Positions 21,643 to 34,002 of a stretch of DNA of 64,000 nucleotides are shown here, in pieces. The position numbers were made by a program, and so were the translations under genes. The notes beneath the pieces were generated by a model, which made no database searches, was not told the DNA's origin, and saw nothing but the letters and a program-made list of their open reading frames with translations. Origin of the DNA: Diplonema papillatum (lineage: Eukaryota; Euglenozoa; Diplonemea; Diplonemida; Diplonemidae). The stretch spans positions 62,001-126,000 of the forward strand of contig JAPJBO010000028.1 in assembly GCA_030068145.1 (NCBI GenBank), given 5' to 3'. Every line of letters starts with the position of its first letter. The stretch's first letter is position 1.

Positions 21643-22481
21643 TGTAATCGAGTCCCCCCTTCACCCGTCTCTACTGCAACCATATGTTTTGGTGATCCGA
21701 AGCAGGGTCAGTTAATGGTACCACGTTTGCGGCATTTTCAGTGTGCATATGCGGATCAGGGCATTAGCTTCCCATTCCAGATTCCGTCAGCTGACGGAAT
21801 TTGGAAATCCGGGCGGCTCAAAAAATAAATAAAGAAAAATGCAAAAAACGACCTTCGATGAAAAAAAGTCGTGGGGGTCCGGTGGAGGCGTGGGTTTGGC
21901 CGCTGTGCCAGGAAGCTGGCTGAAGATCAAGGGCTGGGCTGGCGGTCAGGGGCTGGGCATCGGTGGGTCGCCGCTGGGCATGGTGGGCTGGCTGGCAGAA
22001 GTGGGGCTGCCGCGGGAACTGAGCCGAGTGAGAGAGTCGAGGCTCAGAAGCAGCCCGGAGTTCTGACAGATTCTTTCCGAGTTGACACAAGTGCCTTGTT
22101 CCGTGTGATCTGGATCCGGTCTGCATTTACTCGTGCCAATGATTTACCAGCACACAGTATCTGAGGGGTGGATGAATTTGAAATGGGATGTTGGCTTCAG
22201 GAATGTGCACCCGGAGCGGAGCGAGGGTCACACAGGTGGCAAACAGTGCCACCAGTACGTTGGTCGTATGTTTGACGCGACAAACGGACTGAGAAGTGCA
22301 AACTCTTTCTCCACCTGAATGTACCGTAGGGGGGCGGAGCCCTCCGGACTCCCTTTTGGAAGGTTCGGGTGGCCTAAACAAAGGCTTCTCGGTTTCAGAG
22401 CTGGAAAAGCAAATTGGCTATCGAGACGGAATTTGGAAAACTGAGGCAAAATGAAGCTCATAGCCTGATGCAGATCTTGAT
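21643..22481. other. Intergenic, no gene seen
   Basis: The 5' side of the DEX1-like gene. Small palindromes (AATTCCGTCAGCTGACGGAATT near 21778-21800; GGTGGCAAACAGTGCCACC near 22234) are visible. Open frames are short and unsupported. Confidence 0.5.
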
Positions 22482-23551
22482 CAGGGGCTTATATATATAT
22501 GAATAGCAAACTTGGGCCGTCTCCCAAGTTTACTGTTTACCCCAGGGCTTACGCTCCGTTTTCGGTCTCAGAGAAAATACGTGTGGTCCACGTGTGGGCG
22601 CTTAAGGTTCGAGGGGAAAAAAACCTTTCCCCTCATGTGCGACGGCAAAAAAAAAATAGTGTCGCAACTGACTTGGCGACACCTGGCTGTGCGGCCTTGA
22701 CCGCTAGTGGGCCTAGACTCCCCTGCATGTGGACCAATAAATCAAAATCCACATGTGGTACCTGTGGATCCACACGTGGGGGAACAAAATCCGAAAAAAA
22801 TTAACGTGTGGAAATCCACACGTTCCACACGTGGAGCGTAAGCCCTGGTTTACCCGAAAAAACTTGGGCGGGCGGGAAAAAAAAAAAAATGATAACCTTC
22901 TGAACAGGCAGTTCTTTTTTTTGGGTGTTGGCCAGGGTCAGTCAGGGCACCATGCCACCGAAAAAGCGGGCGAGATTCGATGGCACGCTCGCTGGCTTTT
23001 TAGCTCCAAATGCAGAACCTGCTGGGCATGCTCGAGTGCGCCCAGGAAGGAGAAGTGTCAGCAGCTCAAGTCGAAAGCGCAACATCAGCCAATATTTGCG
23101 GGTTATCGCACCTACGACTGCCACTCTAGCTGACTTCATGAAACAACAACTCGCTCCCAGAGGATTCGCATACCAATCGACGCATGCAGGAACTATGTGC
23201 GGGAATTATGCAACATCGCAGAGAAGTCTAGATTACGTAGACCTCTGTCTCCGTGGTGTCTTGTATTGACCGGAGCAGGTGCTGGCGCCAGGAAACTAGT
23301 TCGGGGCTAACGTTCTCAGTTGGAACACAAACAGACCCTGTTGCCCTAACGCCCTTACCCGATCTTCTTGCCGCAGCGCGTTCTGACTGCCAAGTTGGCA
23401 CCTGGCTGGGCGAGCATGACGCAGCAGTGTCCAACGTGAGACTAGAAGCGTCGGAAACTTCTGCCCAATGGCACCATTCCAACTGCCCAAGTTTCACCCA
23501 CTGCACTCCCAACTTTCCCGCCAAATCTCTCAGACCCATATAAGTCCCTGA
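22482..23551 (+). mobile_element. Non-autonomous hAT-like element, copy A
   Basis: Begins CAGGGGCTTATATATATATG and ends CATATAAGTCCCTGA, the same terminal repeats as copy B in opposite orientation. ATCTTGAT occurs at 22474-22481 and 23552-23559, an 8-bp target duplication. A plus-strand frame encodes a short basic N-terminus (MPPKKRARFDGTLAGFLAP) and, further on, SVGTQTDP; copy B has matching fragments on the minus strand. It is interrupted by a 305-bp nested element. Confidence 0.83.
22543..22847. mobile_element. Nested 305-bp hAT-like MITE with perfect TSD
   Basis: Inverted ends CAGGGCTTACGCTCC (22543-22557) and GGAGCGTAAGCCCTG (22833-22847) match over 15 of 15 bases. The 8-bp duplication GTTTACCC lies on both sides (22535-22542, 22848-22855). 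Copy B of the host element carries one GTTTACCC (inverse, 13911-13918) with matching flanks, so it is the pre-insertion site. The interior is rich in CCACACGT/ACGTGTGG words and has no coding capacity. Confidence 0.92.
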
Positions 23552-23559
23552 ATCTTGAT

Positions 23560-26498
23560 TGAAAAAAAAAAAGAAAGCGGAATACATTTGAAGTGAAAGC
23601 TCGCTTGAAACTCCGAGATTTTTAAAGAGAGAATGTTTGTAAAGATAAAACGTTCGGGTTATCTGGACACCCCGCAAACCCGCAAACCCAAGGACTTTCT
23701 CACCCCTACCCCTTCTCCTGCACTTGTGTTCATGCACCGCAATAGGATTGCCCTTCCGGCTTCTTGAGGGGGGGGTGGCATCGTCAAACACGTCGGAAAC
23801 AAGGCTTGTGTTCTTCGACGTGCCACCTTGGCTTGGCGCACGGAGGGCGAGTCTGGGGCGAGTGAGGCGAGTCGAAAGGCGAGCTGGGCGAATCAAAGGC
23901 GAGTAAGGGGCTCGAGAGCCCTGGAACGAGTCTGGGGCGAGGCGCGACTCGCCCAGCTGCTTTGGGCAGTGTTGCTACTACGTTGAAGTCTACCTCGGAG
24001 GCTGGAGTTAAAGAGGATGTGCCCAAGTCACACCCGAAAAGCGGGGTGCCACCCGCTTTTTAACTCCAGCTTCTGAGCTGGACTCCACCGTGTTAACGGT
24101 AAACGTTTACCGTTTATGAACGTTCACATTTCCGTACTTCTGGAGCAAACGTTGAGGTCAACATTAACCTATGAAAAGGTCTCTCACCGCCTCGGTTGCG
24201 CTTGGCTGAACGTGCTGACTCCGTGAATCTTGCTCGTGTTGCCGTCTTCGCCGCAAGTGGAACCGTTATCTGCACTCCTTGCCGCAGCTGATCCTGTTAC
24301 TATCGGTCAAACTGCAACTCCTTCCTTCTACAAGCACAGGTGGGGCCGTCTATGCACTTTTGTGAGTGCACACGAAACATGTATCCTTGTGGTCGTTGCC
24401 CCTTCGGGCAAGTTGTAAGAGGCAGAGGCCACTCCAGGCAGTATCTTTCTTGGACCCCGACTGAACAGCGTCTCTTGAGCTCTGGAAAGGACACGGCTTG
24501 ATGAAGCGTTGTGCACGTTCCGTATCCATAGGACAAGCGCCGAACTTAGCATCAGGGATCCGCGAGGCGGGGCTCGCACAAGCGCCAGCCTGAGAGAAAC
24601 GTTTTTTACTCGCCTGCGGTAAGCTAGCCACAGCTACTGTGTTGCAAACGTGTAGTCAGGAGGCAGCGTTCCGCCAGCCATTGACTGTGCGTCTGGTTCC
24701 AACTGGTAACACCATCACAGAGCACTGCAAGAGCATACTTGGCCTCCTGGCGCCCTGACGGCGTGTATTGGCCATATCAGGCATCACCCGTTCGGGCGTT
24801 GCGGTCCCCGCGTGCCGACAGCTCGCACCGGACTGTGCTATCGTCACCAATGTACGGTCATTAGCCTTGTTGAACCCGATGGCTACTTCATGACAACTCC
24901 CTGAAGACCAAGCGGTGATTGCTCGAGTGAGGAATGTCAGATCAGCTGCGTGACGTTACCTTGTGTGTTGTGTTGTGCTTCTGCGGCCTCCAGTTTGACG
25001 CGCCTTTGGGTCCAGCCGGAAATGTCGAGAGTCATGCTGACCATGCAGAAGGCAGGGTTGCAGGAGGAGAACTGATGCTTGGCCGAGGATAAGATGGCGC
25101 AACAGATAGAGAGACCTTCTTCCGCCCGGTAGTCACGCCTTCACAGTCCCAGGGCCTAAACCCATTCGTCGCATGACCTTTCCCAAGAGAGACGAGTTGG
25201 AATGCGGTTACCATGTCTCCGGAGAGTTAAGTTACAAGCGTTTGCTTCCCGTACTTCTACGACTCCCACAAGGATCCCAGATAAGCGGACGTGACCGAAG
25301 TGTGATGCACTTTCAACCGGGTGTACGCTCTCAAAAACACTCCACGTACCCGTCAGGTCTACTCGGTGCAATCTGCACCTGAAAACACAGATGATGAGCT
25401 CGATCTACACGCAGCATCTGCACATGGCGCCCTTTCCTTGGCAACCCCTAATCTACGCATGGCGGAGGTCAGATCCACTGCACACGTTCTTAACTTTTTG
25501 CCCACTCTCGAACACATTCAACTTTTTTTCCCTCTCGATACACGAACACTTCCAGCCCATTTTCGACAAGTTTAGTCTCTTTTCGTTAGAGTGAAAGTTC
25601 GCTTGACGAACATCACCAATGCAGGACAACCAACTGGTTTTTGCAGCTTGTAGAATGGTCAGATGGTCCAATGGACTCGTCCAGCGATCCGGACCAGTCT
25701 GGACACCAGGCCATATATGCTGGTGCCCACACCGTACTCGCCAGTTTGTGGAGACTAGTACTCATTCGGCCACATCGGTCCACTTACTTTCAAAGTAGTT
25801 AGTTGCCTGTCAGTGTCCATCCTGACAAAAAGAAACAACTATGCTGCAACTGGCCAGGTAGACGCCGTCATCGTGGCACCATCACTGCTACAGACACTGG
25901 AGTCAGTGTGACTTGACGGGAGGTTGATGTGTTAATCCTATGCCACAGTGCGGTAGCCTGAGTAGGTCACGATCTCAAATTAAGACTCGAAAACCTTGTC
26001 CCGGACACAAGAGACGCGCGCAGCCTAGTTTTCTACAGAGGCCGTACAAAGGTTCCAACCCTCAATCGAGAGAGAAGCACAACCTGCAGTGCTAGAGTAC
26101 ATTCTGCCTTCCGGCAGACCCTCAGGACATAGACGGACCCTTTATGCACCGGTTTTGGTGCGTATGAGCCAAGGGGGGAGGCTGCTGATCAGATCGAAGA
26201 GATAAGCGAGCAATGGGTTTACCTCGCAACCTCAGGTTCGAAAATGTGGGAACAAAAGGCGCAAGTGAGCCGTCTATCCAACCGCCTTTTGGCGACCAGC
26301 GAAGACACCGAAAAGATGCTTTCTCGGAGTTCATGCCCGTTCTAGCATGCATAGAATGAACAAACTCGTTCGCTTCAGTGGTGCCTACACATTGCCTTGC
26401 TAGATTGCTAGAATCTAGAATATTTCGTAACATGCGTCAACCATCAGGCAATGCAACGGATATTCTTTGGTTTAAGCAGACGGGAAATGGGTACGAGT
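23560..26498. other. Gene-poor stretch, about 2.9 kb
   Basis: No supported gene on either strand. Visible: degenerate GGCGAGT repeats (23845-23960), a perfect short hairpin GAAAAGCGGG-CCCGCTTTT (24036-24060) inside a larger GGCTGGAGTTAAA inverted pair (24001-24075), and two weak copies (23586-23625, 25586-25610) of the motif found upstream of the next two genes. Confidence 0.5.
23845..23960. repeat. Degenerate GGCGAGT repeat tract
   Basis: Repeated words GGCGAGTC, GGGGCGAG and GGCGAG(C/T)TG, interrupted, over about 115 bp. It ends in the inverse form ACTCGCCC. Confidence 0.7.
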
Positions 26499-27533
26499 TT
26501 AACTGAGAATGAACGCGTCGCCTGAGCACAGGTCCACAAACTGGCAACCTACATCTCCAGATTCGACAAGTTCACCTGTCGATGCACCTTGTGACGAGTG
26601 CAAGAGGGCGTCATGCAGAGTGTATTGCGTACGGTTCAAAAACCAAGAGACCACCCCGCCTCCTTGTTTGACCTCATCGTGTGTCGGGAGCCAGTACTTT
26701 GCGTTGCAGACACGCGCTGCATTGATTCCATTCAAAGCACCCAAATTCAGCTGCTTCATGTAAGCCAATTGAATTTCATGCATGCCATGCAGAAGGGCTA
26801 AAGTACGGATGCCCGCCGATGGAAGTGCGGCAAGATCTACTCCGGAAATACCGTGCGGCGAGTACACCACTGCTTCAGACTTCGATCTAGACTGGATTGC
26901 ATCTTGGGTGACCATGGAAGACGATACATCGAACTCTAGTACAATGGCAGAGTGATAGTACAGTGCGTTGCCTTGAGATGCAATGCGAAAGACCCTGAGC
27001 CACGGCGGAATGTCTGAGCGGACAGGCACAAGTTCACTTTTATACATCGGGGGTGTAGAGACGGATGTAAAATGGTGCCAGCTCATAATCAGCGCGGCCG
27101 CCTTATCTGTCGCAATGACAGGCACGGACGCAGGCACCTGTTCTAGCGTTTGTTTGTGGCAATGGTCAGTGAACTCGTGCGCAACGACGACGAGGTCAAT
27201 GAAGCATTCCTCACTTTCTCCAGCACTACATCTTTCCCCTCGCACCTCGGATCCTCTCAACGCATCGTTGAGCTCAGATATTGTCTGGAACACCGGAGCG
27301 ACGACGTGCCACTGGATTGAGAACCAAGACGCAACGTCATATTGAGGCCCCGCTAGCCACGGGTCAAATAGTACATTGTATCGCGTGCGACCCTTGTGAA
27401 CGCACGGGATCTGCAAGAGCCACGTCGTGTCGGCGTTCACATGAACAAGCACCGGTCGTTGTGGACACGAGACAAGTGCTTTTTTCCACGCGGAAATTTC
27501 AGCAACATTAAATGAGCTCTGCGTTTCTTTCAT
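26499..27533 (-). CDS. Metallo-beta-lactamase-fold-like protein
   Basis: Single exon, 344 residues, from an ATG at 27533. The central VVVAHEFTDHCHKQTL follows a strand-rich N-terminus and resembles the metal-site loop of an MBL-like family seen in fungi and oomycetes, where a [S/A]HxFTDHxHxxTL motif replaces HxHxDH. Further on are YSPHGI (residues about 225-230) and a WLPTHDEVKQGGG segment, equivalent to the late His-bearing loops. The classical HxHxDH itself is absent, so hydrolase activity and metal ligands are uncertain. There is no signal peptide or membrane helix. A conserved 38-bp motif lies 55 bp upstream. Confidence 0.65.
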   Translation of the reverse strand: MKETQSSFNVAEISAWKKALVSCPQRPVLVHVNADTTWLLQIPCVHKGRTRYNVLFDPWLAGPQYDVASWFSIQWHVVAPVFQTISELNDALRGSEVRGERCSAGESEECFIDLVVVAHEFTDHCHKQTLEQVPASVPVIATDKAAALIMSWHHFTSVSTPPMYKSELVPVRSDIPPWLRVFRIASQGNALYYHSAIVLEFDVSSSMVTQDAIQSRSKSEAVVYSPHGISGVDLAALPSAGIRTLALLHGMHEIQLAYMKQLNLGALNGINAARVCNAKYWLPTHDEVKQGGGVVSWFLNRTQYTLHDALLHSSQGASTGELVESGDVGCQFVDLCSGDAFILS

Positions 27534-27587
27534 CGTCTTTGTTCTAACTGAATTGCAGAGATCTGTGCTTTAACTAGATGCGTGTTT

Positions 27588-27626
27588 GTTTTAGAGTTAA
27601 AGTTCGCTTAAGAATCCGGGATTTTC
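27588..27626 (-). promoter_or_regulatory. Conserved 5' motif, copy 1
   Basis: TTTTAGAGTTAAAGTTCGCT (plus strand) and the following 18 bases match 33778-33816 almost base for base. It lies 55 bp upstream of the MBL-like start codon. Role unknown: promoter, processing signal or repeat relic. Confidence 0.5.
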
Positions 27627-28433
27627 GTTGGCACGGTTTCGCTCTGTTTTGATTTGTAAGAGAAGCACTTCCCTGTCAAGGAATGAAATGATCGTGGGAA
27701 ACGAATGACAACAAAAATCAAATCACTGCTAGCTCAAGAAGTGATATTCATGACAAGGTAAGACGGGTCGTACTTGATAGAAGCGGCACGGTGTCAAGGT
27801 TAATAGTCTTGAAACTACTCTTCCTCACGGCAAGCATCTGAAACGTGCAAAGCTAGCGCGGCCATTGCAGAGCCGCCCGAGGAGAGTGAGGTGAAAATGA
27901 TGCAAAGCTTCGATGCACGCACAGGTGCTCAAAGCAAAACGTTGAGAATATAATCGGTATCGCCACACCGGTACCTCGAATGGCATGTAACAACCAAAAA
28001 GCTGCTATCTTATCGGGCAACGCAAGAGCCAACCAAGTTTTGTCCTGTCGCGGCATGATTCCTACACGTATCGACTTTGTATTGTCAGCGCTTCGTAACA
28101 TTCACTCAGACCCCGTTTCCGCTTCGTGCGACTTATCAAAGACGCAGCAACAAGCACCGGAATATTGCAAGACCGGAGTGGACCAAGTTGATTTTGGGTC
28201 AGGCACGCGTGCCAACACAAATCTGCTACCTACTTTCATGAATGAGCAGTAGCTTGCTTCGGTTTCTAGCTTGCTATTCGCAGCAAAGCGTCACCAAACA
28301 ATACTTTATCATCGGCCGCACTCGAGCGGCTTCGACAAACCAGACAAATCAGTCAACCAAACAGCCTAAGTAGCCTGCCGCTGCGATTAGCCGCGAACGC
28401 GCTTTCTCAAGCTAGTACGGCGTCCGGGTCCTC

Positions 28434-31400
28434 TCAACTCGTACCGAAGACAGTTTTGCCTCCCTTCGATCCTTTCTCTCCCTTCTTCTTCTCAGCCTCC
28501 AGGAAGTCTTCAATAATCTCCTCTAACATCTTGGCCCTGTGGATACAATCGATGTGTCGTTTGATAAATAACATCATTGAAAAACTGTTAGAGGACTTCT
28601 GGCACTCAAGATCAGCACCCGATACCCGTAGCGTTGCCTCGTGTCTCTGCACAAAGTCAGACTGGAGTCAGCCCAACAGGGTCTTCTCCGCTGACAGTTT
28701 CAAGTCCGTTTCCTTAATTGCTGTTTCGTCAGACAGTAGGTTGGGGCAAAAGGAATCTCATTGGTCCATTCATGCAGCCTTTTGTGCGGGCAGGCGGTCA
28801 GGTAGACTGCCACAGCACACAACCACCAACCGAATGCACCAATTAGGAAAGTCAAAAATATCACACCTTTCTGTAGTCTCCTCGTCAGGCAGTTCTTCAA
28901 CTACAACGATAGTCGAAGAGTGGCCAAGTGCAACGTCAACAACCTTCTTGTCTGAGAAGAACTCAGGCATCTGCTTCTGAAGATTCAAAACATTCGGTTG
29001 TGTCGGTTGCCACGATCGGAGATACGACTTGATGACCGCCAGAGTAGATGCTTCAGCATCGCGCGGCCGCGTGTCAGCAAGGCATTGTCCAAACAAGTTT
29101 GCGCCAGATAGGTACAAAAACCCGTCAGTCGTAATGAACGCTCGGTGGTCTACCCGCAGCCCGGAGCCAACAGCGACCTTCGCGATCTGTGTCCGTGTTT
29201 CCTAATAAGTTGACAGAAAAAGAACGAACGGCCACGACAGTGCTGCAATCTGCGGTTCCTTCTGCTACTACGTTCGCACGCGGATCACCCCTACCATGTA
29301 GAACACCTCGTCGAGCACCTTTTCTACAACTGCATTGGAGACGGCCGGCATACCTTTTGTTTCGCCCGGAGCCCGAACTCCTGCAGTGCGCGAGGGGACT
29401 TCGTTTCTTGGCCACCCCAGAAGTAAGGGGTGCCTGACTTGTTCAGTGCCAGTGCTGAGTGGCTCCCGAAAGCCAGCTGCGAGATGCCTTTCAAAACTTG
29501 CAAGTTATGAGGTGTGTTGATAGCCTCGAATCGCGCTGTTCGCAGACCTTGCTCTTCAACGCCGAAACCTTTGTGTGTGTGTATGAGTGTGTGTAAGTTC
29601 ACGGCTTGAAAGGGAAACGAAGCAACTTATAGCCCGCTTGTCACTTTTGCACACGCTGCTTTTTGGTCCTGTGACTCCTCGGCGAGTGGGGCGGGCTTCG
29701 AGCGACAAATGGAAGGTTGTCAGCTTCTCCATCGGCATTCGCTGAAGCTGGTATGCAAGAGTTCCTTCAGCACAGACCAGAACAGTCCCGATCTGCCACT
29801 GCCACTGCCTTTTTTTTTGACGTGACAAAAGGTTGTCTCGTAAAACGGGATTCGGGATCGCGTGTCGCGTGTACTCGCGCAAGAATCAACAAGGACAGGC
29901 ACAGGCGGACCAGCTTTCAATTGGCAGGCAAACCCTGAGTCGCGGAAATCACGTCAAGACGGTGACAAAGTCACGACACTTTTTTTTCTGCGTTTGCAAA
30001 ACAAAGCATACCCAACTGTCGGCTGGCATCCCTGCCGCTCACGTAAACCGCGCCTTCAGTCGTTAAGAACCCTGAGACACTCTCGCATGCATTGACCTCA
30101 GCCAGAGGAATCCGCGGCTGCAATTAAGTGTGAGTAGCTGATACACCGAAACTAAAAAATACCGACGTAGCTGCTTTGACTCCGAATGAAGGGAGGAAAT
30201 ATATAGGTAGAGGGGCAGAAATACAAACACAATCTGATTTGTTCTTCGCTGACCGTGTGTTGTTTTCTCACTCAGGATTTTGATCTGTTGTGTTTGTGTG
30301 TCTTGTCGTGTAGGGGTAGACCGGCATGACCTCATGTGGTTCGGTAGTTACAGCACTTGGGATCCCTTCGGTTCTTTGTCTGGCAGCTTTTGTCGAGCAT
30401 TTCCTTCCAAGCTGGCGCTTATGTAGAAAAAGACGATAATTCCAATCGACAAGCTGCGAGGACTCGTATTTATGGTAGTAGGAGGCATACCAACCCTGTC
30501 TTCTCATCAAGAAAGAACACCACCGGCGTAGGTCTACGGCGATCCTCGTTGTCTTCGAGTCCCAGTCGACCCCATTCACCGTAGCCCCAAGTCCATGCAC
30601 GACCCAACGAATCAAGCACGAGTGTGTGCATAGCCCCACACGATACCATAACTGCCTTCGGGTTCAACTGCTTCCCATTCTCGAACGGGTTTTCTGGCGA
30701 CTCGACTTCCATTCCACCTTCAGGTCCGAAGTCAAGCAAAGGGGACGCAAAAGGCTGATACTGGTATACAAGACCTTTTGATGCAGGCTGGCCCAACAAG
30801 TGTCCCTGGTTCCAGAAGTCCCGCCGACCACCAAATCCCCATGTGAAGACTCTTCCTTCGCTATCGACAGCAGCGCTGTGATACTTGCCAGCTGAAACGT
30901 CGACAATGTCGGTTAAAGGCGATCCTGATTGTTGTGGAACCGATGGAGGTGCAGCAATGGGACGAGCCTGAAGCAAAACTCCTTTCTAGCAACTTGTTTG
31001 AGCACCTTCGGTGCGTCTAGGGGGGTCAAGTGAGGACCTGAAGAGAGACAAGAGGTGTTGGGCGGCAAGCCCTGAGTGTTTGAAGTCCACTTGCTCCAGA
31101 AGCAAGGTTGGAAGGGGACGATTCGGAAACTTAAGGATTCGGAATTGGAAAAATAAAACAGGCAATTCCTCCCTCTTTCTTGTTCCCAGCCTCGCTCCCC
31201 TCGATCGATTTTGCGGTAATCGCCCCAAGAGTAAAGGTCCGAACGAGACAGTGGACGGAGTTGGTGTGTGCAACATCAAACAGAGATTATCTGATGAAGC
31301 TGAAGGCCATAAACCATCAAACAGAAAAGGTTCCGGGAATCGCATGAAGATATCTGCAAACACAAAAAGTTGGGGACGGCACACAAATCACTTACTATGC

Positions 31401-33644
31401 CCCAAGGACCCATCACGGGGATTTCTTGGGCCATGGTAGAAACAGCGGTGGTTCACGAGGCGCTCTCGGGTGGGTACGGTGTTTTTTCCTGTCACCTGTG
31501 TCAGGCTGTGTGGCTAAAAAATATTTCTTCGCCTAAAAAACATTTTTCCACGAAAATGGGGTTGGCTAAAAAACCTTTTTTCGCCACAGGGATTTTCATT
31601 GACAAAAATTGGGAAGCAGGCAGTGTTAACCCTCGGTAAGCTCGTCTATGTTCACTCGATCACGCAGACAAAAGATAGAGAGTCATCAGCTTGTTTGCTT
31701 CAGGCTGTACCCCAGATACTGTCTGAGGGGTATCGGGGGTGTTCAGAGCAGCAAAAGGTGTCGCGTCTAAGCTTCTTGCCCAGACCACCGCGTATTCTTG
31801 TTTTCTCGCAAAGAGATCTCTTTCACCCTGAACTCGGAAAACCCCGTCGCCAGCATTGTTCTCTCAACTGGATACTTGTACTTCCTCTGCTTGTGGCTTA
31901 GTTGTGGCATGCTTTCAATTCCATCGACACACAGTTCTACAGCAAGCCGGGAAGCCTACAACCTGCCGAGCCTCGTAGCAGCATGCAAAAAGATCGGTCG
32001 AGAGAAAGGTTTTTGACCTCTTTTTGTGAACCGTGAATTTGTTTAGCCAGCCAACTTCGTTTTGTTGGCTGAGCGGAAAACCCCTGGGTGGGTATCAAAA
32101 CCCGTACAGTAGGAGAAGGTTGAAAGGGAAACTAGAGTTTTCGTTGACCGCACTACTGAGCCCAAATCCTGGACGTGGTTTCAGGTGGCAAATTTACCCA
32201 ATTGTGCAACCTGGTTTGGTGCCTTCCATGAACGTTTTTTCACTTGACGCAAAATTGTGCATAGCCGTCTCAGAAACCGCCTGTTGGATGCAACAGTTGA
32301 CAGTTCCGTGCATCACTACTGGTAGTGGCCCACGAGAGATCAACGACGACCAAGTCGGGAGGATTCTGTGGATGTTCTTTCGGTTAAAGACAGGCGACGT
32401 GAACCACCGTTGTAACTTGTATGCTGACCCACCCCATCCCTCTGTGAACGCCAACCTCTTTGCATCTCCTTTTGCTCTCAGCGCACCAACGGCTAGATAA
32501 AACAAAATCTTCAAGATTTTGGATAAAGATAAGGATTATCCTTGCAAGGAGGCAATCCTGCTGAGGGCAGCGTGCTGCCTACATTGAATACCCTGCTGGA
32601 ATCGGGGGATCCTATAACATTATGTTCGGAATGGTGCTCTGCACCGTACTATCCGCACCACACTAGGTAAAGCGCGGAACCTGCAGTTTCTACAGACAGG
32701 ACTATTCGCATGAAAACCCGACATACCATCAGCCTTCCGCACAAGGACGGGAGCGTGTCGATCGGAGTTGTCTTCTCCACAGCCAAGCTGTTGTTTTGTT
32801 AAGGTAACAAGGGTTACCACCCGGTTGAGCTAAGGCGAGAATAGTGACTGAACTTCTTTTGTTTTGAGCGATGCCTAAATCAAACCAGTCAGCACAAGCT
32901 CACAAGCGCACAAAACAGTAAACATGAATCAGACCTGTCCGCTATTGTTGCTGCCCCATGCAAAAACGCGTCCGCACTCAGTCAGCAGAAAGTAATGCTT
33001 GTGGTAGCCTACAACTTTCTTGATTTGGAACTGTGTTAGTTTAATTCAGAATACAGAGACCAGATATAAACACGCTTCTGCAAAGGGTCAAGTTTTAAAC
33101 ATCGCGAGCCGGCTCGACAAGTATCAATCATCCGGAAGTACTTCACACTGTCGGTTGCACTTGCAAATGGAACAACATACATCGTCGAAGAAGCTGATGT
33201 GCGTGGGCTTTTGAGCGGTGAGAGGAAATGCTAACAGATCCGTCGTCCTAACGTTGATGCCAGTTCTGCCGTTCAAAATGCTGCCGAAGGAATACACTTT
33301 TCGTGCCCTCGGTGCCCGAGGCGCCTCGTCGGCAGGAAATGCTTCCTCGTGATCTTCAGGTTCCTGTTCATTGAGTGAGCCACTTTCCTATGCCGGAGAA
33401 CAATCGTACACGAATCGTACACAGGCTATTTCAACGCGGTATTTCCTTCAGGCTTTTTAGACACTGTGGGCGCTGTGGTACTGCCTGTTGTGGGCCACAC
33501 AATGCGAATAAACTCCACCTGGACACCTACAACAGCTCTCTTGAAAAATCATACATCATCAAGACTCAGGGGATCCCGAGCAAATCGTCGCTGCGCCCTG
33601 ATCGTGCTGCGAAGCCAAGCACGTCTGATGGTAGCAGCCGCCAT
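28434..33644 (-). CDS. RCC1-like beta-propeller protein, multi-exon, possibly mitochondrial
   Basis: Supported exons: 33555-33644, 33181-33387, 32935-33030, 30491-30967, 30012-30117, one starting at 29934 (3' end not resolved), 29354-29568, 28867-29186, and a last exon ending at 28434. The N-terminus is basic and Ser/Thr/Arg-rich (MAAATIRRAWLRSTIRAQRR), like a mitochondrial presequence. RCC1 blades are clear: KVYSFGSILNGRTG, GRVFAWGSNNSGQ, VSAGKYHSAAVDSEGRVFTW, VSCGAMHTLVLDSLGRAWTW, GFLTTEGAVYVSGRD, LAFGSHSALALNKSGTPYFW, VAVGSGLRVDHRAFITTDG. The C-terminus is Lys-rich (EAEKKKGEKGSKGG). Phases agree for the first five exons; 29570-29800 and the last acceptor are unresolved. Exact role unknown (candidates: RCC1L/WBSCR16-type mitochondrial factor or Ran-GEF-like protein). 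Confidence 0.75.
30968..32934 (-). other. RCC1-like intron of about 2 kb
   Basis: Donor GTCTGA, acceptor TTCAG, phase 0. No gene inside. AAAAAACATTTTTCC-type A/T-rich words at 31510-31590 suggest an old insertion. A small exon restoring the missing blade turn after SNNSGQ could be hidden here. Confidence 0.6.
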
Positions 33645-33777
33645 CGGAGTTAAAGGGCGGGGAGTGTAATATTTGATAACTGTGGTTTTATTCGTGTACA
33701 TTAGCCGTCCGTATAAACAACCATTCAACCCTTGCAATCGCCAAATAAACTGAGCACTGTCCAATCAGACTCTTGAC

Positions 33778-33816
33778 TTTTAGAGTTAAAGTTCGCTTGA
33801 AATTCCGGGGTTTTAG
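33778..33816 (-). promoter_or_regulatory. Conserved 5' motif, copy 2
   Basis: Nearly identical to 27588-27626 and in the same orientation. It lies about 135 bp upstream of the preferred RCC1-like start (33644). Confidence 0.5.
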
Positions 33817-34002
33817 GGTCTCCGTGTGACCGTTCATCAATGGGTTCTCTGAGAGCAAGAAAGGGCTATGTGGTTACGGGTTGTATATTTAGTGCACGCT
33901 TTCGTTATGGGTTATGGCTAGCCATGTCCGGGACTGTTTGTGACCGACACCAAGTACATTCCTTCGTGGAGTGTAGTCTTGGGCCCCCCACGTTCTACAA
34001 GT

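Noticed and set aside
22482-23551. Euglenid-type non-conventional intron (CAG...CTG ends) instead of a transposon
   Set aside because: It lies between genes, carries an 8-bp target duplication, and has a sister copy inside a normal GT-AG intron, so a hAT-like element explains it better.
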